Assembly (NCBI GenBank): GCA_963787375.1
Contig: CAWBCR010000016.1
Location: 62,001 to 126,000, forward strand
Source of the DNA: CAWBCR01 sp963787375
GTDB lineage: Bacteria > Chloroflexota > Anaerolineae > Aggregatilineales > UBA3940
Length of the DNA: 64,000 bases
Reading direction: 5' to 3'
Under the pieces are notes generated by a model. That model saw only the letters and a list, made by a program, of their open reading frames with translations. It made no database searches and was not told where the DNA came from. The position numbers and the translations under genes were made by a program. Positions 26,631 through 35,373 of this stretch are shown here, in pieces (within the stretch, counting starts at the first letter, position 1; the number at the start of each line of letters is the position of its first letter).

Positions 26631-27380
26631 ATGACCATGTTCGCACGCGTTCCCATACTATATCGCACGGCGTTCGTCGTCCTGCTGGCGATATGGGCGC
26701 TCGCCTATGTGCTCGGCATGCTACTCGGCAAGGATAACGAGGACCGCTCGCGGCGGCTGGCCCTGTGGGGCAAGCTGACCATGATCGGTGTGGTGCTAGC
26801 ATTGAGCGCGATATGGACGCTGGCAGTTGCCTGGGGAACGCATGCGGTGCGCTACGCCTGGCTGATTGTCGCCGGGCTGGTGGCGGGCGCGCTGGGCGAC
26901 CTGCTGTTGGCGGGTGTCTTCCCGCTGGCCAAGGCCGACCTGATCGGGATCGGCGCGTTTGCTGTGGGGCACGTCTTCTACATCGTCGCCATCCTGACGG
27001 CGCGCGGGCTGCTGGGCATCACCAACATGCAGCCAATGATCGCCGCCGTGCTGGATGGGACCGTGCTGGCCGTTGTAGGCTGGGTGGTGCTGATTAACAA
27101 TCCGGAAGGCAGCCGCACGCTGAACATTGCCAGCCTGGTCTACGGTATCCTGCTGTTCGCCACCGCCGGGATCGCCACCAGCCTGTGGATCGAGAGCGCC
27201 CACCTGGGGATTCTCGCGCTGGGGCTGGCGCTGTTCGCCGTGTCAGACTTCATCCTCGCCCAGTACATAGTTCGCAGGCGCGGCTTTTCCTACCAGCGCG
27301 ACGTGGTGTGGATCATCTACAGCACCGCACAGGTGCTGATCGCCTTTTCGATTGGCGGGGCCATGCTGCTGGTGGTGTAA
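26631..27380 (+). CDS. YhhN/TMEM86-family lysoplasmalogenase-like membrane protein
   Basis: 249 residues with about eight membrane spans. Family motifs in order: GLVAGALGDLLLA (about 84-96), IGAFAVGHVFYIVA (about 105-118) and ALFAVSDFILAQY (about 202-214). Characterised members hydrolyse the vinyl-ether bond of lysoplasmalogens. Ether-lipid metabolism would fit the alkyl-DHAP-synthase-like gene at the right edge, although they are 36 kb apart (inference). AAAGGA precedes both ATG 26631 and ATG 26637; the latter has the better spacing. A 12-base hairpin follows. Confidence 0.78.
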   Translation: MTMFARVPILYRTAFVVLLAIWALAYVLGMLLGKDNEDRSRRLALWGKLTMIGVVLALSAIWTLAVAWGTHAVRYAWLIVAGLVAGALGDLLLAGVFPLAKADLIGIGAFAVGHVFYIVAILTARGLLGITNMQPMIAAVLDGTVLAVVGWVVLINNPEGSRTLNIASLVYGILLFATAGIATSLWIESAHLGILALGLALFAVSDFILAQYIVRRRGFSYQRDVVWIIYSTAQVLIAFSIGGAMLLVV

Positions 27381-27385
27381 GTATC

Positions 27386-27413
27386 GCGCAGAGCCCGGCT
27401 GCGGGCTCTGCGC
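27386..27413. terminator. Hairpin terminator between lysoplasmalogenase and groES genes
   Basis: A perfect 12-base stem (27386-27397 with 27402-27413) with a 4-base loop between two convergent genes. Only TT follows on the + strand, so it may work mainly as a strong GC hairpin. Confidence 0.55.
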
Positions 27414-27449
27414 TTCATGAGGAAAGGAGCGGTAACGCTGCCGCTGTCG

Positions 27450-27737
27450 CTAATTCTGCCCGTTCTCGCGGATGCGCGCCAGGATGTCGCCCTCGTCCAT
27501 CAGCAGGAACGTGCCGCCGTCTAGCCGCAACTCGGTGCCCGTGTACTTCTCGAACAGCACCACGTCGCCCACGGTCAGACCGTAGGTCATCTCTTCAGGA
27601 TCGCCCACCGCCTCGACAGCGCCCCGCTGCGGCTTCTCACGCGCGGTTTCGGGCAGGTACAGCCCGCTGCTGGTCTTCAGGTCCTCCTCCAGCGGGCGGA
27701 TCAACACCCGCGTCCCCAGGGGTTCAATGGTCGTCAT
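27450..27737 (-). CDS. groES: GroES-type co-chaperonin (Cpn10)
   Basis: 95 residues, normal GroES length. The fold blocks are PLGTRVLIRPLEEDLKTSSG, the mobile-loop region LYLPETAREKPQRGAV, GDVVLFEKYTGTEL and the C-terminal LMDEGDILARI. It caps GroEL during protein folding. No groEL gene is adjacent: upstream on the same strand is a glutaredoxin gene and downstream a convergent membrane protein. It may therefore be a second, stand-alone groES copy. A GAGGAGG sequence precedes ATG 27737. Confidence 0.9.
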   Translation of the reverse strand: MTTIEPLGTRVLIRPLEEDLKTSSGLYLPETAREKPQRGAVEAVGDPEEMTYGLTVGDVVLFEKYTGTELRLDGGTFLLMDEGDILARIRENGQN

Positions 27738-27782
27738 CTGTATGTAACCTCCTCTTGATTTGTCTTCGCCGGGGCAGCGCTA

Positions 27783-28043
27783 CTACGCCAGCCCCAGATA
27801 CTTATCAATCTTGGGCCGGTCAAAGCCGACCACGATCTTGCCGTTGATGTCGACTACCGGCACGCCCATCTGCCCGCTGCGCCGCACCATGTCACGCGCG
27901 GCAGCCCGGTCGCGGCTCACGTCGACCTCTTTGTAGCGGATCTTCTGCTGACGCAGGTACTTCTTAACGGCGTTGCAGTACGTGCACGTCGGCGTGGTGA
28001 AAACGATCACGCGCAGCTTCTTGCGGTCGGGTGTCTCGCTCAT
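27783..28043 (-). CDS. Glutaredoxin-like protein
   Basis: 86 residues. Thioredoxin fold with CTYC active site (VFTTPTCTYCNAVKKYL, about residues 13-29), then the VPVVDINGKIVVGF cis-proline and glutathione-binding-type region. The start MSETPDRKK at 28043 is 1 base after the PDO stop, so the two redox proteins are cotranscribed and may share electron flow. A longer reading to 28124 is rejected because it runs through the PDO coding sequence. Without glutathione evidence it could accept electrons from another thiol or from the PDO. Confidence 0.85.
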   Translation of the reverse strand: MSETPDRKKLRVIVFTTPTCTYCNAVKKYLRQQKIRYKEVDVSRDRAAARDMVRRSGQMGVPVVDINGKIVVGFDRPKIDKYLGLA

Positions 28044-28044
28044 G

Positions 28045-28716
28045 TTATGATGCCTTTGCGGTCGCTTCGACAGCGCCCTTGATGGCCGCCAGCAGTGTCG
28101 GCTCCGGCACCGCGCCCTCGACAAACTCCAACTCGTTAACCACCGTGCGCGGCACCCCCATCACGTCGTATTTCATCGACAGGTGCGGGAATTCCGTCGC
28201 CTCGACCATGTCGGCGCGCACTTTGTCGCTGGCGATGGCCAGTGCGTGCGCCATCACGACCGCGCGTGGGCAGTACGGGCAGGTCGGCGTGACGAAGACC
28301 TGGAGATGCACCGGGTTCTCAAGCTGCTCCAGGAAGGCCAGCGCATCTTCGCTGAGCTCGACGTGCTGCGGCCCGGCGGCGACAGCCTTCAGGTCATGCA
28401 GCAGCGAGCTGAATTCGTAGCCCGACGGAATGCCATAGTAGCGCACGCCGTAATCGCGGTCGCCCTCGCCCAGCAGTGCAAGCGCTGGGATCTTGTCGAC
28501 CCCATAAGCGTCGGCGCGGTCCTTATCATCCTCAAAATCCAGTACCTCGACTGTGATCTGTCCCGACAGCGCAGCGATCTCCTCGGCGATCTCGCGCGTC
28601 TCGGTGCAGTACTGGCATTCGAACTTCTGCGTGAAGACCACCATCTTCACCGGTCCGGCCAGGTCCTCTAGTAGCTTCGATACGTCCTTGCGTGTTTTGT
28701 CATCCAGCAGCGGCAT
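28045..28716 (-). CDS. Protein disulfide oxidoreductase (PDO) with two thioredoxin folds
   Basis: About 223 residues: two tandem thioredoxin-like units, the first with FECQYCTETREI and the second with TPTCPYCPRAVV. PDOs of this type are typical of thermophiles and related lineages, and form or reduce protein disulfides, often with a thioredoxin reductase. Cis-Pro loops are IPALALLG and VPRTVVN. ATG 28716 (MPLLDDKTRKDV) is favoured because homologues begin there and GGGAG is 8 bases upstream; ATG 28731 would add five residues. The glutaredoxin gene follows directly. Confidence 0.85.
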   Translation of the reverse strand: MPLLDDKTRKDVSKLLEDLAGPVKMVVFTQKFECQYCTETREIAEEIAALSGQITVEVLDFEDDKDRADAYGVDKIPALALLGEGDRDYGVRYYGIPSGYEFSSLLHDLKAVAAGPQHVELSEDALAFLEQLENPVHLQVFVTPTCPYCPRAVVMAHALAIASDKVRADMVEATEFPHLSMKYDVMGVPRTVVNELEFVEGAVPEPTLLAAIKGAVEATAKAS

Positions 28717-28794
28717 GTCTTTGACTCCCATTCAGTAGTTGTTTCTTCATGTTGTATTGGATGCACGACCTGCCTGGAGGTTGCATCCGAATTG

Positions 28795-28830
28795 TGAAAA
28801 CAAAAAGCCGCGCTGTCGAGACGCGGCTTC
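28795..28830 (-). terminator. Intrinsic terminator after the M20 peptidase gene
   Basis: On the minus strand an 8-base GC-rich stem (28805-28812 with 28822-28829) is followed by TTTTTGTTTT, about 20 bases beyond the stop of the M20 gene. It separates that gene from the PDO unit. Confidence 0.8.
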
Positions 28831-28850
28831 GAGCAGGCGATGATTGGGGC

Positions 28851-30083
28851 TTACGATTTGGCGAGCAGCATCGTCGCCAGCAGCCCATAGACGGGCACCA
28901 CCGCAGCGACATCGTCCAGGTCGACATGCTCATGGATGGTGTGGGCGAACTCCGGCTTGCCGGGGCCGAACCCGACGGTGGGGATGTGCGCCTCGCCCAT
29001 GCTGTACACGCCGTCGGTTGAGAACGACCAGCGCCCGACCGGCGGCGGCGTGCCGTTCACCGATCGTGCTGCCGCGCTTAACGCCTGTATCAGCATGTGA
29101 TCTTCTTCCAGCGCCCAGGCATTGAAGGCTTCGCGCGTCTTGAACACGTACCCCGAGTACGACTGCGCCGCGTATTCGAGCACGTCAATGCTGGCGCGCA
29201 GTCCCTCGCGCTGCACCACGCCCTCGATCTGCGCCTGCGCACGCGTGGGCGTCTCGCCCAGAGTTAGGCGGCGGTCGATGTAGAAGGTGCATGAGTTGGG
29301 GATCGCATTCAGGCTTGGCGACTGGCTCTCGATGTGCGTCACGGCGATGGTGCCCGGCCCCAGGAATGGGTCGGTAGGCAGCGTTGGCATCAGCAGGTCA
29401 ATACCGAACAACAGCCGGGCCGCCGCTGTGATGGCGTTCTCGCCCAGGTCGGGGCTGGAAGCGTGACTGCTCTTGCCGGGAACCGTCACCTTGAACATCA
29501 CTCGGCCCCGGTGGCCGCGCTTAATTTGCAGGTCGCTCGGCTCGCCGAGCAGTACCCAGTTGGGCCGGATGCCCTCCTCTTCGACCAGCACCTTGAGCGC
29601 GAAGCCCTCGCACGGCTCCTCCTGCACCACGAACGCCAGCACCAGCGTGCCGTGCAGCGCCGCCCCGCTTTCGAGCAGCCGTTTCGCCGCGTAAACCATC
29701 GCCGCAATGGTAGCTTTCATGTCGCACGCGCCCAGCCCGTACAGTTTGCCCTCTTCAATGAACCCGGCGTAAGGGTCGTGTGGCCAATCGTGGGCGGTAG
29801 CCAGTACGGTATCCATGTGCGCATCGTACAGCAGCGTGGGTCCGCTGCCGCTGCCAATCCGCGCGACGACGTTCCCCGCCCGGTCGACGAATACGTCTTC
29901 CACGCCCACCGCCCGCAGCTCCGCCTCGACCAGCCTGGCGACATCACCTTCCTGCGTCGAGTGGCTGGGAGTTTGCACCAGCCGCTGGAGAAAGCGAATC
30001 ATGTCGTCTTTCTCGGCGCTCGTCGGTGTCATGCTGGCCAGCGTTGAACCGGTTGCAGCGGGGAACAACGGTGTCGAAGCCAT
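28851..30083 (-). CDS. M20-family metallopeptidase, YgeY-like
   Basis: About 410 residues from ATG 30083 (ATG 30032 is an alternative). The two-zinc M20 signature is present: DAHMDTV, GLGACDMKATIAAM (bridging Asp), the QEEPCEG general base, LGEPSD and the C-terminal HTIHEHVDLDD. The overall pattern, including RGHRGRVMFKVTVPGKSSHAS and IDRRLTLGET, resembles the YgeY hydrolase group rather than ArgE or DapE. The substrate is probably a small N-acyl amino acid or peptide; it is not known. It starts 4 bases after the sugar-transferase stop, but its function looks unrelated. Confidence 0.85.
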   Translation of the reverse strand: MASTPLFPAATGSTLASMTPTSAEKDDMIRFLQRLVQTPSHSTQEGDVARLVEAELRAVGVEDVFVDRAGNVVARIGSGSGPTLLYDAHMDTVLATAHDWPHDPYAGFIEEGKLYGLGACDMKATIAAMVYAAKRLLESGAALHGTLVLAFVVQEEPCEGFALKVLVEEEGIRPNWVLLGEPSDLQIKRGHRGRVMFKVTVPGKSSHASSPDLGENAITAAARLLFGIDLLMPTLPTDPFLGPGTIAVTHIESQSPSLNAIPNSCTFYIDRRLTLGETPTRAQAQIEGVVQREGLRASIDVLEYAAQSYSGYVFKTREAFNAWALEEDHMLIQALSAAARSVNGTPPPVGRWSFSTDGVYSMGEAHIPTVGFGPGKPEFAHTIHEHVDLDDVAAVVPVYGLLATMLLAKS

Positions 30084-30087
30084 ATCG

Positions 30088-31509
30088 TTAATATGCTCCC
30101 TTGCCAGATAGAACATAGGGGACGGTTTGAAGGAGAATGCGCAGGTCAAGGTCCAGCGACCAGTTCTCGATGTAGAAGATATCCAGCAGGCACATCTCGT
30201 CAAATGGGATCTCGCTGCGACCGCTCACCTGCCATAACCCGGTCATTCCCGGCAAGACGCTCAGCCGGCGCCGCTGCCACGGCTCGTACTGCTCGACCTC
30301 GTCCGGCGTGTTGGGCCGCGGTCCGATCCAGCTCATCTCCCCGCGCAGCACGTTGATCGTCTGTGGCAGCTCGTCCAGGCTGGTGCGCCGCAGGAAGCGG
30401 CCCACGCGCGTCATGCGCGGATCGTCAGGTACTTTGGTCAGCACGTCGTTCTTGAACTTCTTCAGGTGTGCGACCTCGGCCTTCATATTCTCGGCCCCGT
30501 CGACCATCGTGCGGAACTTCCACACGCAGATTTCCCTGCCATCCTTGCCGACACGCTTCTGCTTGAAGATCACCGGCCCCTTCGAATCGATCTTGATCGT
30601 GAGGCCAATGAGCAGGTACAGGATTGCGAAGAACGGCAGCGTCACAATACTGAGCGCCAGGTCCATCGCCCGCTTGATCAGAAATGCGCTGCGGCTGAGT
30701 TGGTCGGGGCCCGGCCCGATCAGCGGGATACCGTTCAGACTGTCCAGGTCGACGTTGCGCATGCGCTGCTGGAAGACATCGGGCACGACGCGCACCCGTA
30801 CGCGCTCGCGCTCGCATTCATCGACGATCTGCATGATCTTGCGGTGATACATCCACGGCAGCGTGACGATTACCTCGTCGACGGCTTCTGTCTCGATAGC
30901 CTCTTTAAGGCTGTCAAGCCCGCCCAGGCTCTTGATGCGCCCCAGGCCATCTCCCTTGGACGGGTCGTCATCGATGTAGCCCGCCACACGGTAGCCGAGG
31001 ATCGGCTCGGCCAGGATGGTGCGCATAACCGCACGGCCCACCTCGCCTGCGCCGACGATCAGCACCCGCGCGACGCCCGTCCCGCGCCGCAGCATGTTCG
31101 CCCGGATAGTCTGCCTGACCACGCGCGCCGCCGCCAGCAACCCGACGATCAGCCCGCCGGCCAGCACCAGCATCCCGCGCGAGTACACCAGCGGCTGGAT
31201 GAAGAACGTGATTGCCATCACGATCACGACGCTGGTCGTCGTGCCGTTGAGCAGACTGTAGAAGTCGTTGAGCAGACTGCGCCGCCGGCGTTGCTCGTAT
31301 AACCCGTCGATGCGAAACATGATCAGGCACAGCGCCGTCAGCAGCGCCGCATACGGGATGTATGGCGTGAACGGGGCATAGTACTGTGAATCGACGGGGT
31401 AAGGCAGTTGGAGCTGGTAGCGCACCACGTATGACAGCACAAACGCCACGTTGATCAGAATGACGTCCAGGGCAACGACGATACCCAGCGCCGTCTTTGC
31501 GCGTGTCAT
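30088..31509 (-). CDS. Polyprenyl-phosphate sugar-1-phosphate transferase (exopolysaccharide priming enzyme)
   Basis: 473 residues. Four or five N-terminal membrane spans are followed by a Rossmann-like domain (VLIVGAGEVGRAVMR, about 145-160) and the C-terminal bacterial sugar transferase domain (LIKRAMDLALSIVTLP, then VGKDGREICVWKFRTM, LRRTSLDELPQ, GPRPNTPDE, PGMTGLWQVSGRS). It transfers a sugar phosphate from a nucleotide sugar to undecaprenyl phosphate, the first membrane step in exopolysaccharide or O-glycan assembly (WbaP/PssY-like). The start overlaps the stop of the upstream GT4 gene (ATGA), so the two act in one glycan operon. Confidence 0.9.
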   Translation of the reverse strand: MTRAKTALGIVVALDVILINVAFVLSYVVRYQLQLPYPVDSQYYAPFTPYIPYAALLTALCLIMFRIDGLYEQRRRRSLLNDFYSLLNGTTTSVVIVMAITFFIQPLVYSRGMLVLAGGLIVGLLAAARVVRQTIRANMLRRGTGVARVLIVGAGEVGRAVMRTILAEPILGYRVAGYIDDDPSKGDGLGRIKSLGGLDSLKEAIETEAVDEVIVTLPWMYHRKIMQIVDECERERVRVRVVPDVFQQRMRNVDLDSLNGIPLIGPGPDQLSRSAFLIKRAMDLALSIVTLPFFAILYLLIGLTIKIDSKGPVIFKQKRVGKDGREICVWKFRTMVDGAENMKAEVAHLKKFKNDVLTKVPDDPRMTRVGRFLRRTSLDELPQTINVLRGEMSWIGPRPNTPDEVEQYEPWQRRRLSVLPGMTGLWQVSGRSEIPFDEMCLLDIFYIENWSLDLDLRILLQTVPYVLSGKGAY

Positions 31510-32654
31510 GATGCGTTTTCACCTCGCGTGTTCAGGGCCCGGCGATAAGAGGCAGCCGTCTGCCGGGCCGTCTCCATCCATGTGAACTGCTGCGCGTGCA
31601 GCGGGCCACGCCGCGCTAGGTCTGTTCGCGCGTCGGCATCGTCCAGCAGATGCCCCAGCGCTTCCGTCCACGCGTCGACCTTCATCGGAGGCACCAGGAT
31701 ACCATCTGCGCCGACGGCTTCCGGCAGCGAGGTCGTGTCGGAGGCGATCACCGGCGTTCCGCAGGCCATCGCCTCGACCAGCGGCAGCCCGAACCCCTCG
31801 TAGACAGACGGATACACGAATACCTGTGCTGCATTGTACCACATGGGCAGGTCTTCACTCGATATATAGCCAGGCAACTGTATGTCTCGCAAAAGGTTCA
31901 ATTCTTCTATCAGCGCAAACAGTGGGCCGGTCTGCCAGCCCTTTGCCCCGGCCAGCACCAGCTTGACCTTGTCGCGCTGTGGCAGCCGGGTGTAAGCGCG
32001 CAACAGCGTGTTCAGGTTCTTGCGCGGCTCCAGCGTCCCCACGAACAGGATGAACCGCTCCGGCAGCCCGGCCTGCTGCCTGAACCTCTCGACCTCGTCA
32101 CCTGGCAGCGGCGCGAAGCGTGGGTCGACCCCCGGCAGCGCCACGTCGATTTTGTCGAGCGGCACGCCCAGCAGCGCGTGGATCTCCTGCCGCCCGCTCT
32201 CGGAGATGGCGATCACCCGCCGCGCCCGCTGCGCCGACGTACGCGTGACGACCCGCAGGTACAGCCGTCGCGACGCGCTGAGGCGCTCCGGGTAGCGCAG
32301 AAAGCTCAGATCGAAGATCGTCACCACCGATGGCCCGCCCCACAGCACCGGCAGCGAGAAGGCCATGCCGTGCAGCAGGTCGGGCCGGGCCTGCGCCAGC
32401 GCAAAGGGTTGGAGGGCCTGCTCCCACACGATTCGGATCGCCGGGTTCTGCGTTGGCAACGCCGCGCGCTGCACCCGCCACTTATCGCACTGCGGCGGGT
32501 GGCCCGCTCCCACAAACAGGATGTAATCGAATTCAGGTGCAGCTTCTGGCAGGTGGGCCAGCGTGTTGTATAGGTAGCCGTGAATCCCTGCGCTGCGGTA
32601 GGAGGCCTCTCCCGACAGCAGGTGTGCGTTTAACGCAATACAGGGGGCTTTCAT
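31506..32654 (-). CDS. GT4-family glycosyltransferase
   Basis: 382 residues. GT-B fold; the C-terminal half has the retaining GT4 blocks FILFVGTLEPRKNLNTLL and FVYPSVYEGFGLPLVEAMACGTPVIAS (E-x7-E), and the N-terminal half has LLHGMAFSLPVLW and RRVIAISESGRQEI. It adds a sugar from an NDP- or GDP-sugar to a lipid-linked glycan. ATG 32654 is chosen because a good promoter lies just upstream and sequence beyond it is antisense to the helicase gene. The gap from the -10 hexamer to ATG is 6 bases with no Shine-Dalgarno, so the transcript may be leaderless. Confidence 0.88.
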   Translation of the reverse strand: MKAPCIALNAHLLSGEASYRSAGIHGYLYNTLAHLPEAAPEFDYILFVGAGHPPQCDKWRVQRAALPTQNPAIRIVWEQALQPFALAQARPDLLHGMAFSLPVLWGGPSVVTIFDLSFLRYPERLSASRRLYLRVVTRTSAQRARRVIAISESGRQEIHALLGVPLDKIDVALPGVDPRFAPLPGDEVERFRQQAGLPERFILFVGTLEPRKNLNTLLRAYTRLPQRDKVKLVLAGAKGWQTGPLFALIEELNLLRDIQLPGYISSEDLPMWYNAAQVFVYPSVYEGFGLPLVEAMACGTPVIASDTTSLPEAVGADGILVPPMKVDAWTEALGHLLDDADARTDLARRGPLHAQQFTWMETARQTAASYRRALNTRGENAS

Positions 32655-32660
32655 GGCGCC

Positions 32661-32689
32661 ATTATAACGAGTTGCCGGGGGATTGTCTT
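32661..32689 (-). promoter_or_regulatory. Promoter of the glycan operon
   Basis: Minus-strand AAGACA (complement of 32684-32689) and a perfect TATAAT (complement of 32661-32666) are exactly 17 bases apart. The predicted start of transcription falls at or next to the ATG at 32654. Confidence 0.6.
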
Positions 32690-32716
32690 TCCAAACATGC
32701 GTTCTAGCGTTACACT
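32688..32716 (+). promoter_or_regulatory. Promoter of the helicase gene
   Basis: TTTCCA (32688-32693) and TACACT (32711-32716) are 17 bases apart. The -10 ends 7 bases before ATG 32724, which has no Shine-Dalgarno. It overlaps the divergent glycan-operon promoter. Confidence 0.45.
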
Positions 32717-32723
32717 TTCCGCT

Positions 32724-35297
32724 ATGGAACTTGCCAGCCTGCTTGATACCCTGCGCCGCGACCGCGACTTCATCGGCAACGTCACCGCCTGGGAGCATAT
32801 CCCGGCGCGTCCGGCGCGTTACGCCGATTTCCCCCCGGCGCTCGACCGCCGCCTGGTCGAGATGGCGCGCCGGCTGGGTTTCTCTCCGCTGTACACGCAC
32901 CAGGCGGAAGCCGTCGACGCGGTGTTGGGCGGCGAGAGCGTCGTGATGGTCGCCGGGACGGCTTCTGGCAAGTCGCTGGCCTATCACCTGCCCGCGCTCC
33001 AGTTCGCGCTGCAAGACCCGCACGCGACGGCGCTGTATCTGTTCCCGACCAAGGCGCTGGCCCAGGATCAGGCCGCTGCGCTGGCCGACCTCATCGCTAC
33101 GCTGGAGCCCGACCCGCCGATCCCGGTCAATGTCTACGACGGCGACACGTCTTCCGACCGCCGCACGAAGATCCGGCGCGAGGGTGGCATCGTCATCTCC
33201 AATCCCGATATGCTGCACGTCGGCATCCTGCCCTACCACGCACGCTGGGCAGGCTTCTTCCAGAACCTGCGGCTGGTCGTGCTGGACGAGTTGCACACCT
33301 ATCGCGGCGTGTTCGGCAGCCACATGGCCAACGTTATCCGGCGGCTGCGGCGCATCTGCCGCTTTCACGGCAGCAACCCGGTCTTCGTGTGCACCAGCGC
33401 GACCATCGCCAACCCGCAGGAATTGGCCGGGCGGCTGCTCGAAGCCCCCGTGCGCCTGATCGACCAGGATGGCGCACCGCGCGGCGAGAAGCACATCATC
33501 CTCTACAACCCGCCCACCATCGACCCTAAGCTCGGCATCCGGCGCAGCTACACCCTGGAGACGCGCAGTCTCGCCGGGCGGTTTCTGGCCGCGCACACGC
33601 AGACCATCGTCTTTGCCCGCGCCCGGCTGACGACCGAGCTGCTGCTCGGCTATCTGCGCGACGAAGTCGAGCATGTCGGGCTCCCTCGCGAGAGCGTGCG
33701 CGGCTATCGCGGCGGCTACCTGCCGCTGGAGCGCCGCGAGATCGAGCGTGGCCTGCGCGCCGGCGAGGTGCAGGGCGTCGTCGCGACGAACGCGCTGGAG
33801 TTAGGCGTCGATATTGGTTCGCTGGGTGCGGCGCTGCTGGCCGGCTATCCGGGCACCATTGCCAGCACTTGGCAGCAGTTCGGGCGGGCGGGCCGTCGCG
33901 CCGACGTGTCGGTGGGCGTGCTGGTCGCCTCCGGCGCGCCGCTCGACCAGTACATCGCCACCCACCCGGCCTACATCTTCGAGCGGTCGCCGGAGAACGC
34001 GCTGATCAACCCCGACAACCTGGTGATCCTGGTCAACCACCTGCGCTGTGCGGCCTACGAGCTGCCCTTCGAGGACGGCGAGCCGTTCGGCCAGTTCGCG
34101 GACGCGCAGGCCGTGCTCGACGTGCTGGCCGAGGACGGCGAGGTGCATCACAGCGGCAGCATGTACCGCTGGGTGTCGGATGCCTATCCGGCGGCGGACT
34201 TCAGTCTGCGCACCAACACGCAGGACGTGATCGTCGTACAGGACCACACTGGCGGTGAGCCGGTCGTCATCGGCGAGGTCGACCGCGACAGCGCGCCGAT
34301 CATGGTCTACACAGGGGCCGTCTACCTGCACGAGGATACGCAGTACCTGATCGAGGAGCTTGACTGGGAACAGGGGCTGGCCATCGCGCGCCGCGCGGAC
34401 CTCGACTACTACACCGACGCCTCCTCGACGACCGACGTGACCGTCGAAGAAGAAGCCAAGTCCGATCTGGCCGGCGACTGCGTGAAGGCGCACGGGCGGG
34501 TGCTCGTCACTCACCAGGCGACCGGCTCCGCATCGTGAAGCGCTACACGCACGAGACGCTGGGCTTCGGCCAGATCAGCCTGCCGGCGCAGCAGTTCGAG
34601 ACGACCGCCTACTGGTTCTACCTGACCCCCGACCTCACCAGCCAGCTTGAGGAAGCCAACATCCTGCTCCGGCCCAACGACTACGGCCCCAACTGGCCGC
34701 AGCAGCGCGATGCGGCACGCGCCCGCGACGGCTATCGCTGCACGCGCTGCGGCGCGCCGGAGCGTCCCGACCGCCAGCACGACGTGCACCACCTGCGCCC
34801 CTTCCGCGAGTTTGGCTACGTGCCGGGGCGCAACGAGTACTATCGCGAGGCTAACAAGCTGGAGAACCTGACGACGCTATGCCGCACCTGCCACCGTGCC
34901 ATCGAGGCGGCGCGCGGCACGCGCAGCGCGTTGGGTGGGCTGGCTAACGTGCTGCACAACATCGCCACGCTGCACCTGATGTGCTCGCCCAACGACATCG
35001 GCGTGCTGGCCGAGCAACGCTCGACAGACACTAAAGCGCCGACCATCACCATCTACGACCACGCGGCGGGTGGGCTGGGGCACAGCCCGCGCCTGTTCGA
35101 CCTGCATACCGAACTGCTGCGCGGCGCGCTCGACCTCGTGCGTGACTGCCCCTGTGAGGATGGCTGTCCGGCCTGTGTCGGCCCGGTCGGCGAGATCGAG
35201 GCCGACGCCAAGCAGAATGACGGTCCGGCTGCTGGAGGCGATGCTCGGTGCAACGCCCGCTGCGCCGCCCGATCAGGATGACCGCAGCGTATTCTGA
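32724..35297 (+). pseudogene. MrfA/YprA-like DEAD-box helicase with internal HNH domain, two frameshifts
   Basis: SF2 helicase motifs run from GLSPLY-type THQAEA (Q region) through AGTASGKSLAYHLP (Walker A), DELHTYRG (DExH), CTSATIANP and QQFGRAGRR (motif VI). At about 34525 the frame breaks, and an extra base would read through from THQATG into RIVKRYTHETLG. The second part (to about 35216) has an HNH-type zinc module CTRC...HDVHHLRPF...LCRTCH (about 34736-34905) and then CPCEDGCPACVGP, the C-terminal Cys cluster of MrfA-type helicases. A further single-base insertion near 35216 moves the frame to the true end at 35297. ATG 32724 is the likely start (ATG 32697 possible). About 857 residues if repaired. 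MrfA unwinds DNA during mitomycin-lesion repair in B. subtilis. Confidence 0.75.
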
Positions 35298-35315
35298 GCC
35301 TCACCTGCAAGACAC

Positions 35316-35346
35316 GTAAGGGCGCGGCGGATCGCTGCGCCCTTAC
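35316..35346. terminator. Hairpin between helicase and SDR genes
   Basis: A perfect 10-base stem (35316-35325 with 35337-35346) between two convergent genes, without a T tract. Probably a shared terminator. Confidence 0.5.
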
Positions 35347-35373
35347 CTCAACAGCCTGGGCTGCGCCCCGCGC

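Noticed and set aside
32655..33674. Minus-strand reading frame extending the GT4 gene upstream by 340 codons
   Set aside because: It is antisense to the conserved helicase and has no domain; a good promoter and the natural GT4 start are at 32654.
34535..34538. GTGA overlap suggesting two coupled genes in the helicase region
   Set aside because: Homologues are one chain, sequence resumes without loss, and a second frame break follows at 35216; an indel is simpler. Natural splitting cannot be fully excluded.
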